Positions 15,174 to 23,166 of a stretch of 27,794 bases of DNA are shown piece by piece. A program made the position numbers and the translations under genes. This DNA is from CASQEL01 sp036655975. Lineage in GTDB: Bacteria > Desulfobacterota > Desulfovibrionia > Desulfovibrionales > Desulfovibrionaceae. The stretch covers positions 1 through 27,794 of the forward strand of contig JAVVPD010000025.1 of NCBI GenBank assembly GCA_036655975.1, given 5' to 3'. Within the stretch, counting starts at the first letter, position 1. Each line of letters begins with the position of its first letter. The notes below the pieces were generated by a model. That model ran no database searches and was not told the DNA's origin. It saw nothing but the letters and a program-made list of their open reading frames with translations.

Positions 15174-17001
15174 GGTCGAACCTCCGGAGCCATTGTTCTC
15201 TGCTCGCGTCATCAAGGGGCTTGTTGTGTTGTTGTTCACGTACAAAAAGTCTGTTGCCCACCACAAGCGCGTCAATATCTGTAGCCATAAAACAGCGGTA
15301 GGCATCCTCACAGGTGCACACGATAGGCTCACCGCGCACATTAAATGAAGTATTGATGATAACAGGACACGATGTCTGCGCCTTAAAGGCACTCAGTACG
15401 CCATAAATAAATGGATTACGTTTTTTATCGATAGTTTGCAGGCGGGCTGAATAATCCACATGCGTCACGGCGGGAATTTCCGAACGGGGCACGTTGAGCA
15501 GATCAATGCCCCAGCGCCCTGCGTCCTCAGCTTGTAGGGGAATGCGTCTTTTTTCTAAAACCGGATACACCAACAGCATGTAAGGGCTTTCTTGCTCCGC
15601 GCCAAACCAGTCATACACATCTTCCTCAAGAACCATGGGGGCAAAAGGGCGGAAACTTTCACGAAATTTGATTCGCAAATTCATATGTTTTTGCATGCGC
15701 TCACTGCGGGCATCCCCCAAAATAGAACGCGCGCCCAAAGCTCTAGGCCCCCATTCCATGCGCCCGCGCGCTACAGCCACAATGCTTTCCTGCGCCAACA
15801 AGTCGGCCACTCGGCCTTGCAAAACTTCATCATCCAGGCTTTCCCACACTCCGCCCAGCCGCCGCAACAAAGCATCGTCCGCCTCCGAAGCGGAAGGAAT
15901 TTCCGGCCCCAAAAACGCCCCCTGCATGTCGTCATCCACCGCAACACAGCGTGGCTGCTGCAACACCGTATGCCAGTGCCACAAGGCCGCCCCCAACGCG
16001 CCCCCCGCATCGCCCGAAGCCGGCTGCACCCAAAGCTTATCAAAAATCTTTTGTCGGGAAAGAACGCCACAGGCCACCACATTCAGCGCCACACCGCCCG
16101 CCAGCACCACATGCTTCAAACCGCTCTGCGCCCGCACATAACGCGCCATGCGGAGCACAACCTCTTCGGTTACGGCCTGAATGCTTGCGGCGATATCCAT
16201 TTCTCGCTGGGTAATCTTGCTTTCTGGCTGGCGTGGCGGCCCGTCAAAAAGGTCTGCAAAGGCGGCATTGGTCATGGCAAGACCGCCCATATAATCAAAA
16301 TATTTTTGATTAAGGCTAATGGCCCCGCTGTCAGCCACCTGCATAATTTCCGTCATAATCGTCTGCACATAGCGAGGCTTGCCATAGGGAGCCAAGCCCA
16401 TAAGCTTATATTCGCCGCTATTAATTTTAAAACCCGTAAAAAAAGTGAAGGCCGAATACAGCAACCCGAGGGAATCGGGAAAGCGCAATTCTTGCTGTAA
16501 GCTGATACTATTTCCCTTACCCACGCCCCACGTTGTGGACGACCATTCGCCCACACCGTCAATGGTGAGGATAGCCGCCTCGTCAAAAGGCGAAGGGAAA
16601 AAAGCGCTGGACGCATGCGAAAGGTGGTGGTCGCAAAAGTCAATGCGGCGCTCAACGCCAAGTTCGCGACAAATTTCTTTTTCCAGCCAGACATTTTGGG
16701 TCAGCCATGTGGGCATGGCCTTGAGAAAACTTTTGAGCGAAGCAGGCGCCGTGCCCATGTAGGTTTCCAACAGGCGCTCGAATTTTACAAAATGATTTTC
16801 GTAGAAGACGATATGCGCCACGGCATCAATGCCGATGCCCGCCCTGTCCAGACAACACGAAATGGCGTGGTGCGGGAACGCGCTGTCACCTTTTTTGCGG
16901 GTGAAGCGCTCTTCCTGCGCGGCGGCAACGATAGTTCCATTATGCAGCAGCGCGGCGGCTGAATCATGATAATAAGCTGATATACCAAGTGTATATGTCA
17001 T
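15166..17001 (-). CDS. NodU/CmcH-family O-carbamoyltransferase
   Basis: 611 residues, normal for the family. The N-terminus TLGISAYYHDSAAAL, the metal-binding DHHLSHASSAFF and the C-terminal RGRMEWGPRALGARSILGD and NTSFNVRGEPIVCT are all signature sequences. These enzymes form carbamoyl-adenylate from carbamoyl phosphate and ATP in a C-terminal YrdC-like part, then transfer the carbamoyl group to a hydroxyl of a sugar or natural product. The start ATG 17001 shares an A with the upstream stop (TAATG) with GGAGG nearby. It is the middle gene of the SGNH-carbamoyltransferase-SxtJ operon. The acceptor is unknown; a cell-surface glycan is the likeliest guess. Confidence 0.93.
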   Translation of the reverse strand: MTYTLGISAYYHDSAAALLHNGTIVAAAQEERFTRKKGDSAFPHHAISCCLDRAGIGIDAVAHIVFYENHFVKFERLLETYMGTAPASLKSFLKAMPTWLTQNVWLEKEICRELGVERRIDFCDHHLSHASSAFFPSPFDEAAILTIDGVGEWSSTTWGVGKGNSISLQQELRFPDSLGLLYSAFTFFTGFKINSGEYKLMGLAPYGKPRYVQTIMTEIMQVADSGAISLNQKYFDYMGGLAMTNAAFADLFDGPPRQPESKITQREMDIAASIQAVTEEVVLRMARYVRAQSGLKHVVLAGGVALNVVACGVLSRQKIFDKLWVQPASGDAGGALGAALWHWHTVLQQPRCVAVDDDMQGAFLGPEIPSASEADDALLRRLGGVWESLDDEVLQGRVADLLAQESIVAVARGRMEWGPRALGARSILGDARSERMQKHMNLRIKFRESFRPFAPMVLEEDVYDWFGAEQESPYMLLVYPVLEKRRIPLQAEDAGRWGIDLLNVPRSEIPAVTHVDYSARLQTIDKKRNPFIYGVLSAFKAQTSCPVIINTSFNVRGEPIVCTCEDAYRCFMATDIDALVVGNRLFVREQQHNKPLDDASREQWLRRFDLD

Positions 17002-18410
17002 TAGCGCGCCTCCGGGCTCAAAGTAAGCTGCACGGTCAAGGTGTCCTTTTCTGTGGTGGGCACAATGCGTAGGGTGTTCACCAAATGTCCGGCGGGTAAG
17101 GCGGGAAGCATAAAGGTTGTTCCCTCCTGCTGTAGGGGGAGCAATTCCCGGTTATCAAAGCCTTGTTTATCCACAACAGTGGCATAAACGCGCGCCCCTG
17201 CAGCCGCCCCTTGGCTGATGTGCACGGAAGTGAGCGGTACAGGATTTTCAAAAGACAGCACGATGTGCTTTTTTTTCAAAGGCATAAAGGCCATATCCTG
17301 AGCAGCGGGCAAAGTGACCGCCCACGTATCCGGACGCAGCTGACGTACCTCAGTTTGGGCAGGGAAATAATCGTTGATTCGTGCGGGCAAGGCAACACGG
17401 GTTTTCTCCCCTAACACCTGCGGAAAATGCTGTTCCAGATAGTCTACGGCCTGTTGGGCGTGAAAAAGCGTTGCGGCGGGGCTGGGATGCCCGTTGGCAG
17501 GATTAGCCGCCCAATACAAAGGCGTGCCCTGCCCAGATTTTGCGCGCACAAAATCGCCCAGAATATTACGCACAGGAATTTTTGCCGCCGCAAAGGTGGC
17601 AAGGGGTTGAGCATAACGGCGCGTATAATAGTCTGCGTCAGGTTGGCTGGGCAGGGTCATGAGCATGTGGGGGATACCGCTGTTTTGCAAAAAAAGTCCT
17701 AATTCTCCCACCAACTGCTCATAGCGACGATAGTTCTCGCCTTCCAAAATTTTTTCTTCCCAAATGGCATAGGGATAACAATCTTTCGTAACAGAATTTT
17801 TTTGCGAATACCCGTTTTGGAAGTGTGCTGTCAGCTCCGGCAACCACAGGCTAAACAGCGCATCGAAAATTTTCAAATTTTTGGGGTGTGCTTGGCAAAC
17901 CAAGCCCATGTCTGGATCATTGGGCACATAGCCCATCAAAATAAAATCGGGCTGTAATGCCTGCATACGGGGACTACGCAACCAACGTAATTCGTCTTGC
18001 GTGGACGCTCCGTTCTTACCCAATCCGATAACTTCCACGTTGGAATAGCCACGGCGTAGACATTCCCGCTGCACTTGGCGCCACCATGTGTCATTCAAAT
18101 TGACCAAGCCGTCGCCGAAGGAAAAAGAATCCGCTACCGTTAAAATTCTCCGCTTCACCTTGGGGCTGTCATAGGCCCCAAGGCCGCCCTTGCTCACCAG
18201 TAAAGGGAAAGTGCCTGCTTCATAGCTCGGCATCGCGAATTTCTGTTTCATATCCTCATTGATATGCTCATTTTCCCTTTGCCACAGAATGCTGGAAAGC
18301 GTTGTGGAGACATGCTCGGCAAGGTATATATCCACCATTTTGGCAACACAGAGAATAAACAGAAGTATGCAGACAAAATACTTCAACGAAAGGCGTAGGG
18401 AAACAGACAT
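17001..18410 (-). CDS. Membrane-anchored SGNH/GDSL-hydrolase-like protein
   Basis: 469 residues from the second ATG. An N-terminal membrane segment (about residues 10-30) is followed by an extracytoplasmic SGNH-type domain: ILTVADSFSFGDG holds the nucleophile block, GLGKNGASTQDE the glycine/asparagine blocks, and MGYVPNDPD another conserved-looking turn. Such proteins often act as esterases or acyltransferases on cell-envelope glycans. The C-terminal 130 residues look like a beta-rich domain. Two in-frame ATGs are available: 18416 has the GAGG site only 3 nt away and 18410 has it 9 nt away, so 18410 is preferred. First gene of the carbamoyltransferase operon. Catalytic competence is not proven because the His/Asp block is not clear to me. 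Confidence 0.7.
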   Translation of the reverse strand: MSVSLRLSLKYFVCILLFILCVAKMVDIYLAEHVSTTLSSILWQRENEHINEDMKQKFAMPSYEAGTFPLLVSKGGLGAYDSPKVKRRILTVADSFSFGDGLVNLNDTWWRQVQRECLRRGYSNVEVIGLGKNGASTQDELRWLRSPRMQALQPDFILMGYVPNDPDMGLVCQAHPKNLKIFDALFSLWLPELTAHFQNGYSQKNSVTKDCYPYAIWEEKILEGENYRRYEQLVGELGLFLQNSGIPHMLMTLPSQPDADYYTRRYAQPLATFAAAKIPVRNILGDFVRAKSGQGTPLYWAANPANGHPSPAATLFHAQQAVDYLEQHFPQVLGEKTRVALPARINDYFPAQTEVRQLRPDTWAVTLPAAQDMAFMPLKKKHIVLSFENPVPLTSVHISQGAAAGARVYATVVDKQGFDNRELLPLQQEGTTFMLPALPAGHLVNTLRIVPTTEKDTLTVQLTLSPEAR

Positions 18411-18471
18411 ACGCATAGGCCTCGTCTCGTTTAGGAAAAAATATTCGTTACTCGTAGCAAATTTTAATGGT

Positions 18472-18502
18472 ATTATATATCAACTATTAAAAAACTACGC
18501 AA
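18472..18502 (-). promoter_or_regulatory. Candidate promoter of the carbamoyltransferase operon
   Basis: On the minus strand, TTGCGT (18502-18497) precedes a TATATAAT stretch; TATAAT at 18477-18472 is 19 nt away and the overlapping TATATA is 17 nt away. It lies about 60 nt before the SGNH gene in an otherwise AT-rich 116-bp gap. Confidence 0.4.
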
Positions 18503-18532
18503 GCATATGCTCCCGAAAACAAGGCGAGCGAA

Positions 18533-21500
18533 TCAACGCAATAAGGACAATTGTTCTTGCTGACGATGTGTGGTTTCTCGCAACGCAGACATCTGATAAT
18601 GTTGGCGAATATCCCGTAAAAATGACGAGGGCGCAAGGTGCAATGTTCGCCCATAGACAGTGCGCTGGGCAGCATAACTACAAAACACGGCATCGCTGGC
18701 GCGGGTCAAACCCACATAGAGCAAGCGGCGTTCCTCGTCCCGAGACTGCACAAATTTCCCGCCCGTGTCGGACGCAGCGTACAGAGCTTGCCTGTCCAGG
18801 GGCAATAGGCCTTCTTCCAGCCCGGGAATAAATACCGCCTTGAATTCCAAACCCTTGGCAGCATGTAATGTCAAAATCTGCACCCGCTCTGCGGCATTGC
18901 GGGCCATTTCCACGTCGCGCATCAGGTGAATGTGGGCCAGCAGACCTTTCCAACCGGCTGCCGTTGTCCATGCTTTAAGCACAGCTTTCCACGCGGGGTC
19001 TTCCCAAAATAAGGCGTCAAAGGGGGCGCAATGTTGCAAATATACCGCCAGTGCCGGTGGGCCACCGCGCCATACGTGCTTTGGGCACGGCGGCATGATG
19101 AGCGTCTCATCTTCCCCCCGCGCAGGCACAGGCACGTCTGGCGGCGCGCCCTGCACCTGTTGCGCCGCCTGTGCTAACACAAGGGCCACCAGCGGATGAT
19201 GCCAATAGCCCTCTTGCTCGGGCACGGCGCAGGGAATCCCCCATTGCGTCAGCGCCTTCTTCAGGGGAGGAATTTGCACCTTCAAACGTACCAGCACGGC
19301 AATGTCGGCGGGGGCACACGAGGCCCGCTCCAAATGCGTGTGCGGCGCAACGGTGCTGACAGCGTGGACGTCGGCAAGAGTATGCGAGGTATCCCCCAAT
19401 AAATAGTGAATTTGCCCCGCCACCCACTGGGCCTCGCTGTCCGCACGGGGCGCAGTGAATAAATGCAGGCTGGCGGGGCGCTGGCTATGCGCCCGCAAGG
19501 GGCCGCATTCTTGACGGCCCTGCATCAAGTTTGAGGCACAGGCCACAATGGCGGGAGCCGCGCGATAGCTGGTGCCCAAGGGCACACAGCGCAGGGCAGG
19601 CCAAAAATTTCGTAAACTCCGCACAATGTGCGGCTGCGCCCCACGGAAGCCATAAATAGCCTGATCCGGATCGCCGATTCCAAAAAAACCCGTGCCCTCG
19701 GCGGGCAGCAAGGCCCGCACCAAGGCCAGTTGCAGAGGCGAAAGATCCTGCACCTCGTCCACCAGCACATGCGACCACGGCGTGCGGGGGGCCGCAGGCA
19801 CAGAGGCGGCTCCCTCGTGGAGGTCGCGCAGCCAAAACTCTAATAAGTCGGTATAATCTACCCAATTATGTGCGTGTTTATACTCGCGGTAGCGTTCCGC
19901 ACAGGCTTCAAGTTCCGGCGGCAACACGCAGGTTTCACGGGCCACGCTCAATTGCTCTTCCCATTGGCGCGCGCAGCGCGGGGTACACTCCGGCACACCC
20001 TGCTGCGCCAAAGCGAAAACACGGTGGCTCATGTCTTCAGACAATATATGGGGAACGTATTTATATTTTTTGTGCCACACGCTCAAAGCTAGGGCATGCA
20101 GGGTATCAGCCAAGGGCACCACCGCCTCTTGTATCTGCGCCCTTAGGCGATCTTCCAGCTCTGTGGCGGCGCGGCGCGTAAAGGTCACCGCTAAAATACG
20201 CCGAGCAGGGATGCCTTGCGCCAATAAGTGTGCAATGCGCCCGATCAAGGTACGTGTTTTTCCCGCACCAGGGCCGGCCACCACCAGCAAAGGCTGGGCG
20301 TCCGCCCCAATAATAGCCTGTTGCTCTGGCGAATAGGCCGTGTTGGGAAAAATTACTGAAATATCTGTATGTGGTGCGGGGGCTTGCGTGGGCAATGGTA
20401 CAGCTTTCACCTTCTGCGTGGCGCGCGCATTCTTTTGACCGTGATCCGGCCTTGCGGCCTTGCCCTTTCCCCCCAGAGATTCCAAAGCAAGCAACGATCC
20501 CCTGCTGCGCCCCGCCTGAAACGACGTCACTTCTTGCGGTGTGAACACGCGCACCGTGCCGTATTCACCGTCGTAGCCCCCCTCACGGATGACCTCGCCC
20601 CGCCGCATACGGGCGATGCCCTCGCCCAATGCCTCCCAGCGCTGGCGCAAATCGCTTTCCGCAATACGATTCAAAATATCCAATTCCGAACCGAAATGCC
20701 CGATCAATTGCGCGTAGTGCTGCGCCACCTTGCGACTTTTAGCCCCCACACGCAATATTTCCCCCAACAATTCCGGCAAGGGCACTAAAGAAGTAAAAGC
20801 GGCCTCCCCCGCCAGCACCGCCGGCTGGGCCCTGTCCGCCAATTCCAGCACGCGGTGCAGTACCCCAATAGTCAAAGGCTTGCCGCATACGGGGCAGATA
20901 TTATTCAGGGCCATGGCCTCGTGCGGTTCCAGCACCACATTACACGCCCGGTGTCCGTCCAAATGATACTTGCCTTCCTCGGGAAAAAATTCCACAGTGC
21001 CCGCATAGGCACAATCTGCCGTAGGTGAACGCCGCAAAGCCTGAAAAATTCCCGCATAGGACGGCGTACCCGCAAACACATTCACCTCACGGGCCAAGTT
21101 TTCCCCAGAATGCGCGTCAGAATTGGAAATAAGCGTATACCCGTCCAAATGACTCCACAGCCGATTCATGGCCGGATCGGACGACAGGCCTGTCTCCATG
21201 GCAAATATCTCTGGGCTCATGTGCCCAAAGCACGCCTCCACACTGTCAAAACCCGACTTAGACCCGAAAAGAGCAAACCACGGTGTCCATACATGGGCGG
21301 GCACAAGTTCTGCCTCTGGCACAGTATCTTTTAATAATTCCAATAAATCAGCACAATCCAGCCCCAAAATGGGCCGCCCGTCCGAGGCCAGATTGCCGAT
21401 CCCCTCCAGACGCGCACAGAAACGGTCTGCCGCGTCCAGATCTGGGAAAAAAACCACATTGTGCACCCGCCGCACCGCGCCGTGCCGCTTATAAATAGAA

Positions 21501-21865
21501 CTGATCTCCCCCTGCAACAAAAAGAGTGGCTCTAAACCGCGCACTGTATCCATCAACGGAATCTCGTGCGCCAAAGGCGCATAATGCGCGCAATGGTACA
21601 GGCCCGTGTGCTCGTCGCGGATGAGGTGCTCACGTAATTCCGCCCGCCAAGCCGGGTGGGTAATATCCCCCGTGCCCAGCACCCGCACCCCCTTAACCAT
21701 GGCCCACGCGCGTAAATGCGAAGCCGTCAGCCTGGGGCTGGTTGCCCGCGAAAAACGCGAATGTATGTGCAAATCTGCCGTAAATTGCATATGCGCTGCT
21801 TGTGTTGGAAAGATGTTTGCCGTAGTTTTTCCTAGGCAAGACAAAGCCCTTAATTCCACACTCAT
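18533..21865 (-). CDS. Endonuclease Q-like PHP domain fused to UvrD/PcrA-type helicase
   Basis: 1110 residues. Residues 25-440 resemble endonuclease Q: DLHIHSRFSRATS (D31, H33, H35), GTGDITHPAW, and the zinc-binding part with EEGKYHLDGHRAC (C308) and CPVCGKPLTIGVLHRVLELADR-type residues (C324, C327). EndoQ nicks DNA 5' of deaminated bases such as uracil or hypoxanthine. From about residue 510 a UvrD-like helicase begins: YSPEQQAIIG (Q motif), GPGAGKT at 531-537, LAVTFTRRAA, VLVDEVQDLSP, and the late LTLHAAKGLEFKAVFIPGLEEG. The protein could couple cleavage at deaminated bases to unwinding of the nicked strand. The start is uncertain: ATG 21865 gives a 25-residue extension before MQFTADLHIHS at 21790; neither has a good ribosome site. 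It is divergent from the methyltransferase gene. Confidence 0.87.
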   Translation of the reverse strand: MSVELRALSCLGKTTANIFPTQAAHMQFTADLHIHSRFSRATSPRLTASHLRAWAMVKGVRVLGTGDITHPAWRAELREHLIRDEHTGLYHCAHYAPLAHEIPLMDTVRGLEPLFLLQGEISSIYKRHGAVRRVHNVVFFPDLDAADRFCARLEGIGNLASDGRPILGLDCADLLELLKDTVPEAELVPAHVWTPWFALFGSKSGFDSVEACFGHMSPEIFAMETGLSSDPAMNRLWSHLDGYTLISNSDAHSGENLAREVNVFAGTPSYAGIFQALRRSPTADCAYAGTVEFFPEEGKYHLDGHRACNVVLEPHEAMALNNICPVCGKPLTIGVLHRVLELADRAQPAVLAGEAAFTSLVPLPELLGEILRVGAKSRKVAQHYAQLIGHFGSELDILNRIAESDLRQRWEALGEGIARMRRGEVIREGGYDGEYGTVRVFTPQEVTSFQAGRSRGSLLALESLGGKGKAARPDHGQKNARATQKVKAVPLPTQAPAPHTDISVIFPNTAYSPEQQAIIGADAQPLLVVAGPGAGKTRTLIGRIAHLLAQGIPARRILAVTFTRRAATELEDRLRAQIQEAVVPLADTLHALALSVWHKKYKYVPHILSEDMSHRVFALAQQGVPECTPRCARQWEEQLSVARETCVLPPELEACAERYREYKHAHNWVDYTDLLEFWLRDLHEGAASVPAAPRTPWSHVLVDEVQDLSPLQLALVRALLPAEGTGFFGIGDPDQAIYGFRGAQPHIVRSLRNFWPALRCVPLGTSYRAAPAIVACASNLMQGRQECGPLRAHSQRPASLHLFTAPRADSEAQWVAGQIHYLLGDTSHTLADVHAVSTVAPHTHLERASCAPADIAVLVRLKVQIPPLKKALTQWGIPCAVPEQEGYWHHPLVALVLAQAAQQVQGAPPDVPVPARGEDETLIMPPCPKHVWRGGPPALAVYLQHCAPFDALFWEDPAWKAVLKAWTTAAGWKGLLAHIHLMRDVEMARNAAERVQILTLHAAKGLEFKAVFIPGLEEGLLPLDRQALYAASDTGGKFVQSRDEERRLLYVGLTRASDAVFCSYAAQRTVYGRTLHLAPSSFLRDIRQHYQMSALRETTHRQQEQLSLLR

Positions 21866-21899
21866 ATTTTTCTAAACACTCTTTCTTCTGGTTTTTATC

Positions 21900-22631
21900 A
21901 TGTGCGTAGCCTCCTACTTTCGTCAAGTTTTTCCTCGTGGTCTGGTGCAACCGGAAGGTGCTTTACGGGCCAGTATGGACGCGCTGCTGCTAGCACGTTT
22001 TGCAACGCTGGAACCCGGCTGCCGCTTTGCGGACCTCGGCACGGGTTGCGGCATTGTGGCCTGTGCGCTGGCACTGAATCATGCGGACGTGACGGGGGTA
22101 GGGCTGGAGCGTGAAGGCTGTCTCGTAGCGGCAGCGCGGCAAAATTTCGCCAATCTGAATTTGGAGGCGCGCTTGACCTGTGTGGAGGGCGATGCGGGAG
22201 AAGCCACATGCCTTAAACGCCTGGGCACGGGAAGCTTTGACACCGTGGTGCTTAATCCGCCGTATTATGTCTGCGGGCAGGGGCGGCCTTCACCGCGCGC
22301 ATTACGACGTAGGGGACTGGAAGGCGCGGCAGATAGCCTAAATATTTTTTTTGCGGCGGCAGCGCGATTATTGCGGCATCATGGGCACATGGCCTGTATT
22401 CTTCCCGCCGCGCGGATGGGAGATGCCGTGCTGCTGTTACGGAAGCACAAACTCGGTTTGCGCCGGATATGCTGCGTACACAGCAGAGAAGGCAAGGCGG
22501 CAAAACGTGTGCTGCTGGAGGCACGCGCGCACGCGACAGAGGATATCCGCATTGAAGCTCCCCTGACGCTGCATACCCAGTTGCAAGTTGCAGGACAAGC
22601 TCCGCTTGCTCTCCAGCCAAAAAATGGATAA
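21900..22631 (+). CDS. tRNA1(Val) adenine-N6-methyltransferase-like (TrmN6/YfiC-type)
   Basis: 243 residues, typical of the family. The SAM-binding motif I reads ADLGTGCGIVA (DLGTGCG at 45-51), and the catalytic N6-adenine motif NPPY is at 119-122. The N-terminal FRQVFPRGLVQPEGALRAS resembles the substrate-side start of YfiC-like enzymes. TrmN6 methylates A37 of one valine tRNA; related members modify other targets, so the exact substrate is tentative. The start ATG 21900 is 34 bp from the divergent helicase start, with no strong ribosome site. The lipoprotein gene follows after 53 bp. Confidence 0.87.
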   Translation: MCVASYFRQVFPRGLVQPEGALRASMDALLLARFATLEPGCRFADLGTGCGIVACALALNHADVTGVGLEREGCLVAAARQNFANLNLEARLTCVEGDAGEATCLKRLGTGSFDTVVLNPPYYVCGQGRPSPRALRRRGLEGAADSLNIFFAAAARLLRHHGHMACILPAARMGDAVLLLRKHKLGLRRICCVHSREGKAAKRVLLEARAHATEDIRIEAPLTLHTQLQVAGQAPLALQPKNG

Positions 22632-22684
22632 AAAACTCAACGCATCTTTCACAGAATTTCTGTCAGATGACGAGGAGCAAAGCT

Positions 22685-22906
22685 ATGTATCAAAAAAACG
22701 TCTTCGCGGCCTTGATCGTATTGGTCTTGACCTTTGTAGTACTGGGCGCCTGTGGTGGCGGCGGGTCACGGCCTGTACAAAACACCACCACCACGACCAC
22801 CACCAAGGGGGGGGAATTGCTGGACCTAAAAAAAGCCTATGACGAGGGCATCATCACCCAAAAAGAATACGACAAGCAACGCAAGGTTATTTTGGACAGA
22901 AAATAA
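22685..22906 (+). CDS. Small SHOCT-domain lipoprotein
   Basis: 73 residues. A hydrophobic signal peptide (residues 5-20) ends in a lipobox VLGAC with C23 as the predicted lipidation site. A glycine-rich stretch and a threonine run (TTTTTTT) form a linker, and the last 26 residues (DLKKAYDEGIITQKEYDKQR) match the SHOCT short C-terminal domain. SHOCT domains are thought to aid oligomerisation; function is otherwise unknown. The start ATG 22685 has GAGGAG 7 nt upstream, better than the in-frame ATG 22667. A clear terminator follows. Confidence 0.88.
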   Translation: MYQKNVFAALIVLVLTFVVLGACGGGGSRPVQNTTTTTTTKGGELLDLKKAYDEGIITQKEYDKQRKVILDRK

Positions 22907-22927
22907 TTTTTGGTGATCATTACGCTG

Positions 22928-22972
22928 AAAAGACGGTTTTTCAGGCTCCTGCGCTGAGAATCCGTCTTTTTT
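22928..22972 (+). terminator. Intrinsic terminator after the lipoprotein gene
   Basis: AAAAGACGG (22928-22936) pairs with CCGTCTTTT (22962-22970), continuing into more T residues. The loop is 25 nt. It lies 21 nt after the lipoprotein stop and separates that gene from the CRISPR locus. Confidence 0.75.
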
Positions 22973-22985
22973 GTAGCCTACCTAC

Positions 22986-23020
22986 AAAAGCTGCCCGTCC
23001 TTCACGAAGAAGAACGGGCA
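22986..23020 (-). terminator. Intrinsic terminator of the tracrRNA
   Basis: Read on the minus strand, TGCCCGTTCTTC (23020-23009) pairs with GAAGGACGGGCA (23003-22992) with one G-U pair and a TTCGT loop, followed by GCTTTTG. This 12-bp stem and U-run end the predicted tracrRNA. On the plus strand the flank is less T-rich. Confidence 0.75.
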
Positions 23021-23097
23021 AACATTTTTACTCCGATCCCCAAAAGGGAACCAGATTACCGTGGTTACGCTCCAAAATATTCCCTGCTAAGGAATGT
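22986..23097 (-). ncRNA. Predicted tracrRNA of the type II-C CRISPR system
   Basis: About 112 nt, transcribed away from cas9. Near its 5' end is an anti-repeat (plus-strand 23058-23089) that equals array repeat positions 1-32 at 28 of 32 bases. In an RNA duplex two of the four differences become G-U pairs, leaving only one C-C and one U-U mismatch. The end of the anti-repeat that pairs with the repeat 5' end is followed by a nexus-like hairpin (GGTTCCC-TTTT-GGGGATC, 23053-23036, with wobble pairs) and then the terminator hairpin, the normal order for a tracrRNA. Reading the other strand gives no hairpin or terminator, so the direction is well supported. The 5' end is estimated from the -10 box. 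It would pair with each crRNA, allow RNase III processing and load Cas9. Confidence 0.87.
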
Positions 23098-23101
23098 TTT
23101 A

Positions 23102-23130
23102 TCTTTACAAGAGAGAAATTTATTTGTCAA
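23102..23130 (-). promoter_or_regulatory. tracrRNA promoter
   Basis: On the minus strand a perfect TTGACA (23130-23125) and TAAAGA(T) (23107-23102) are separated by 17 nt, predicting a start near 23097, just upstream of the anti-repeat. The -10 is weak but the -35 is consensus. It overlaps the region expected to hold the cas9 promoter, so the two may compete. Confidence 0.65.
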
Positions 23131-23166
23131 TATAAAGAAACTTTGTTTTTTAAGGGAGGAGAAGCC

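Noticed and set aside
15592..16500. Long plus-strand open frame opposite the carbamoyltransferase gene
   Set aside because: The opposite strand carries a complete, motif-rich carbamoyltransferase; this frame is rich in Pro, His and Arg as expected of an antisense shadow.
23058..23095. A stray or degenerate CRISPR repeat upstream of cas9
   Set aside because: It is a single copy with wobble-compatible differences, is followed on the minus strand by hairpins and a terminator and preceded by a promoter, so tracrRNA is the better reading.
23058..23166. tracrRNA on the plus strand, reading into cas9
   Set aside because: No hairpins or terminator follow the anti-repeat in that direction; the sequence runs straight into the cas9 ribosome site.
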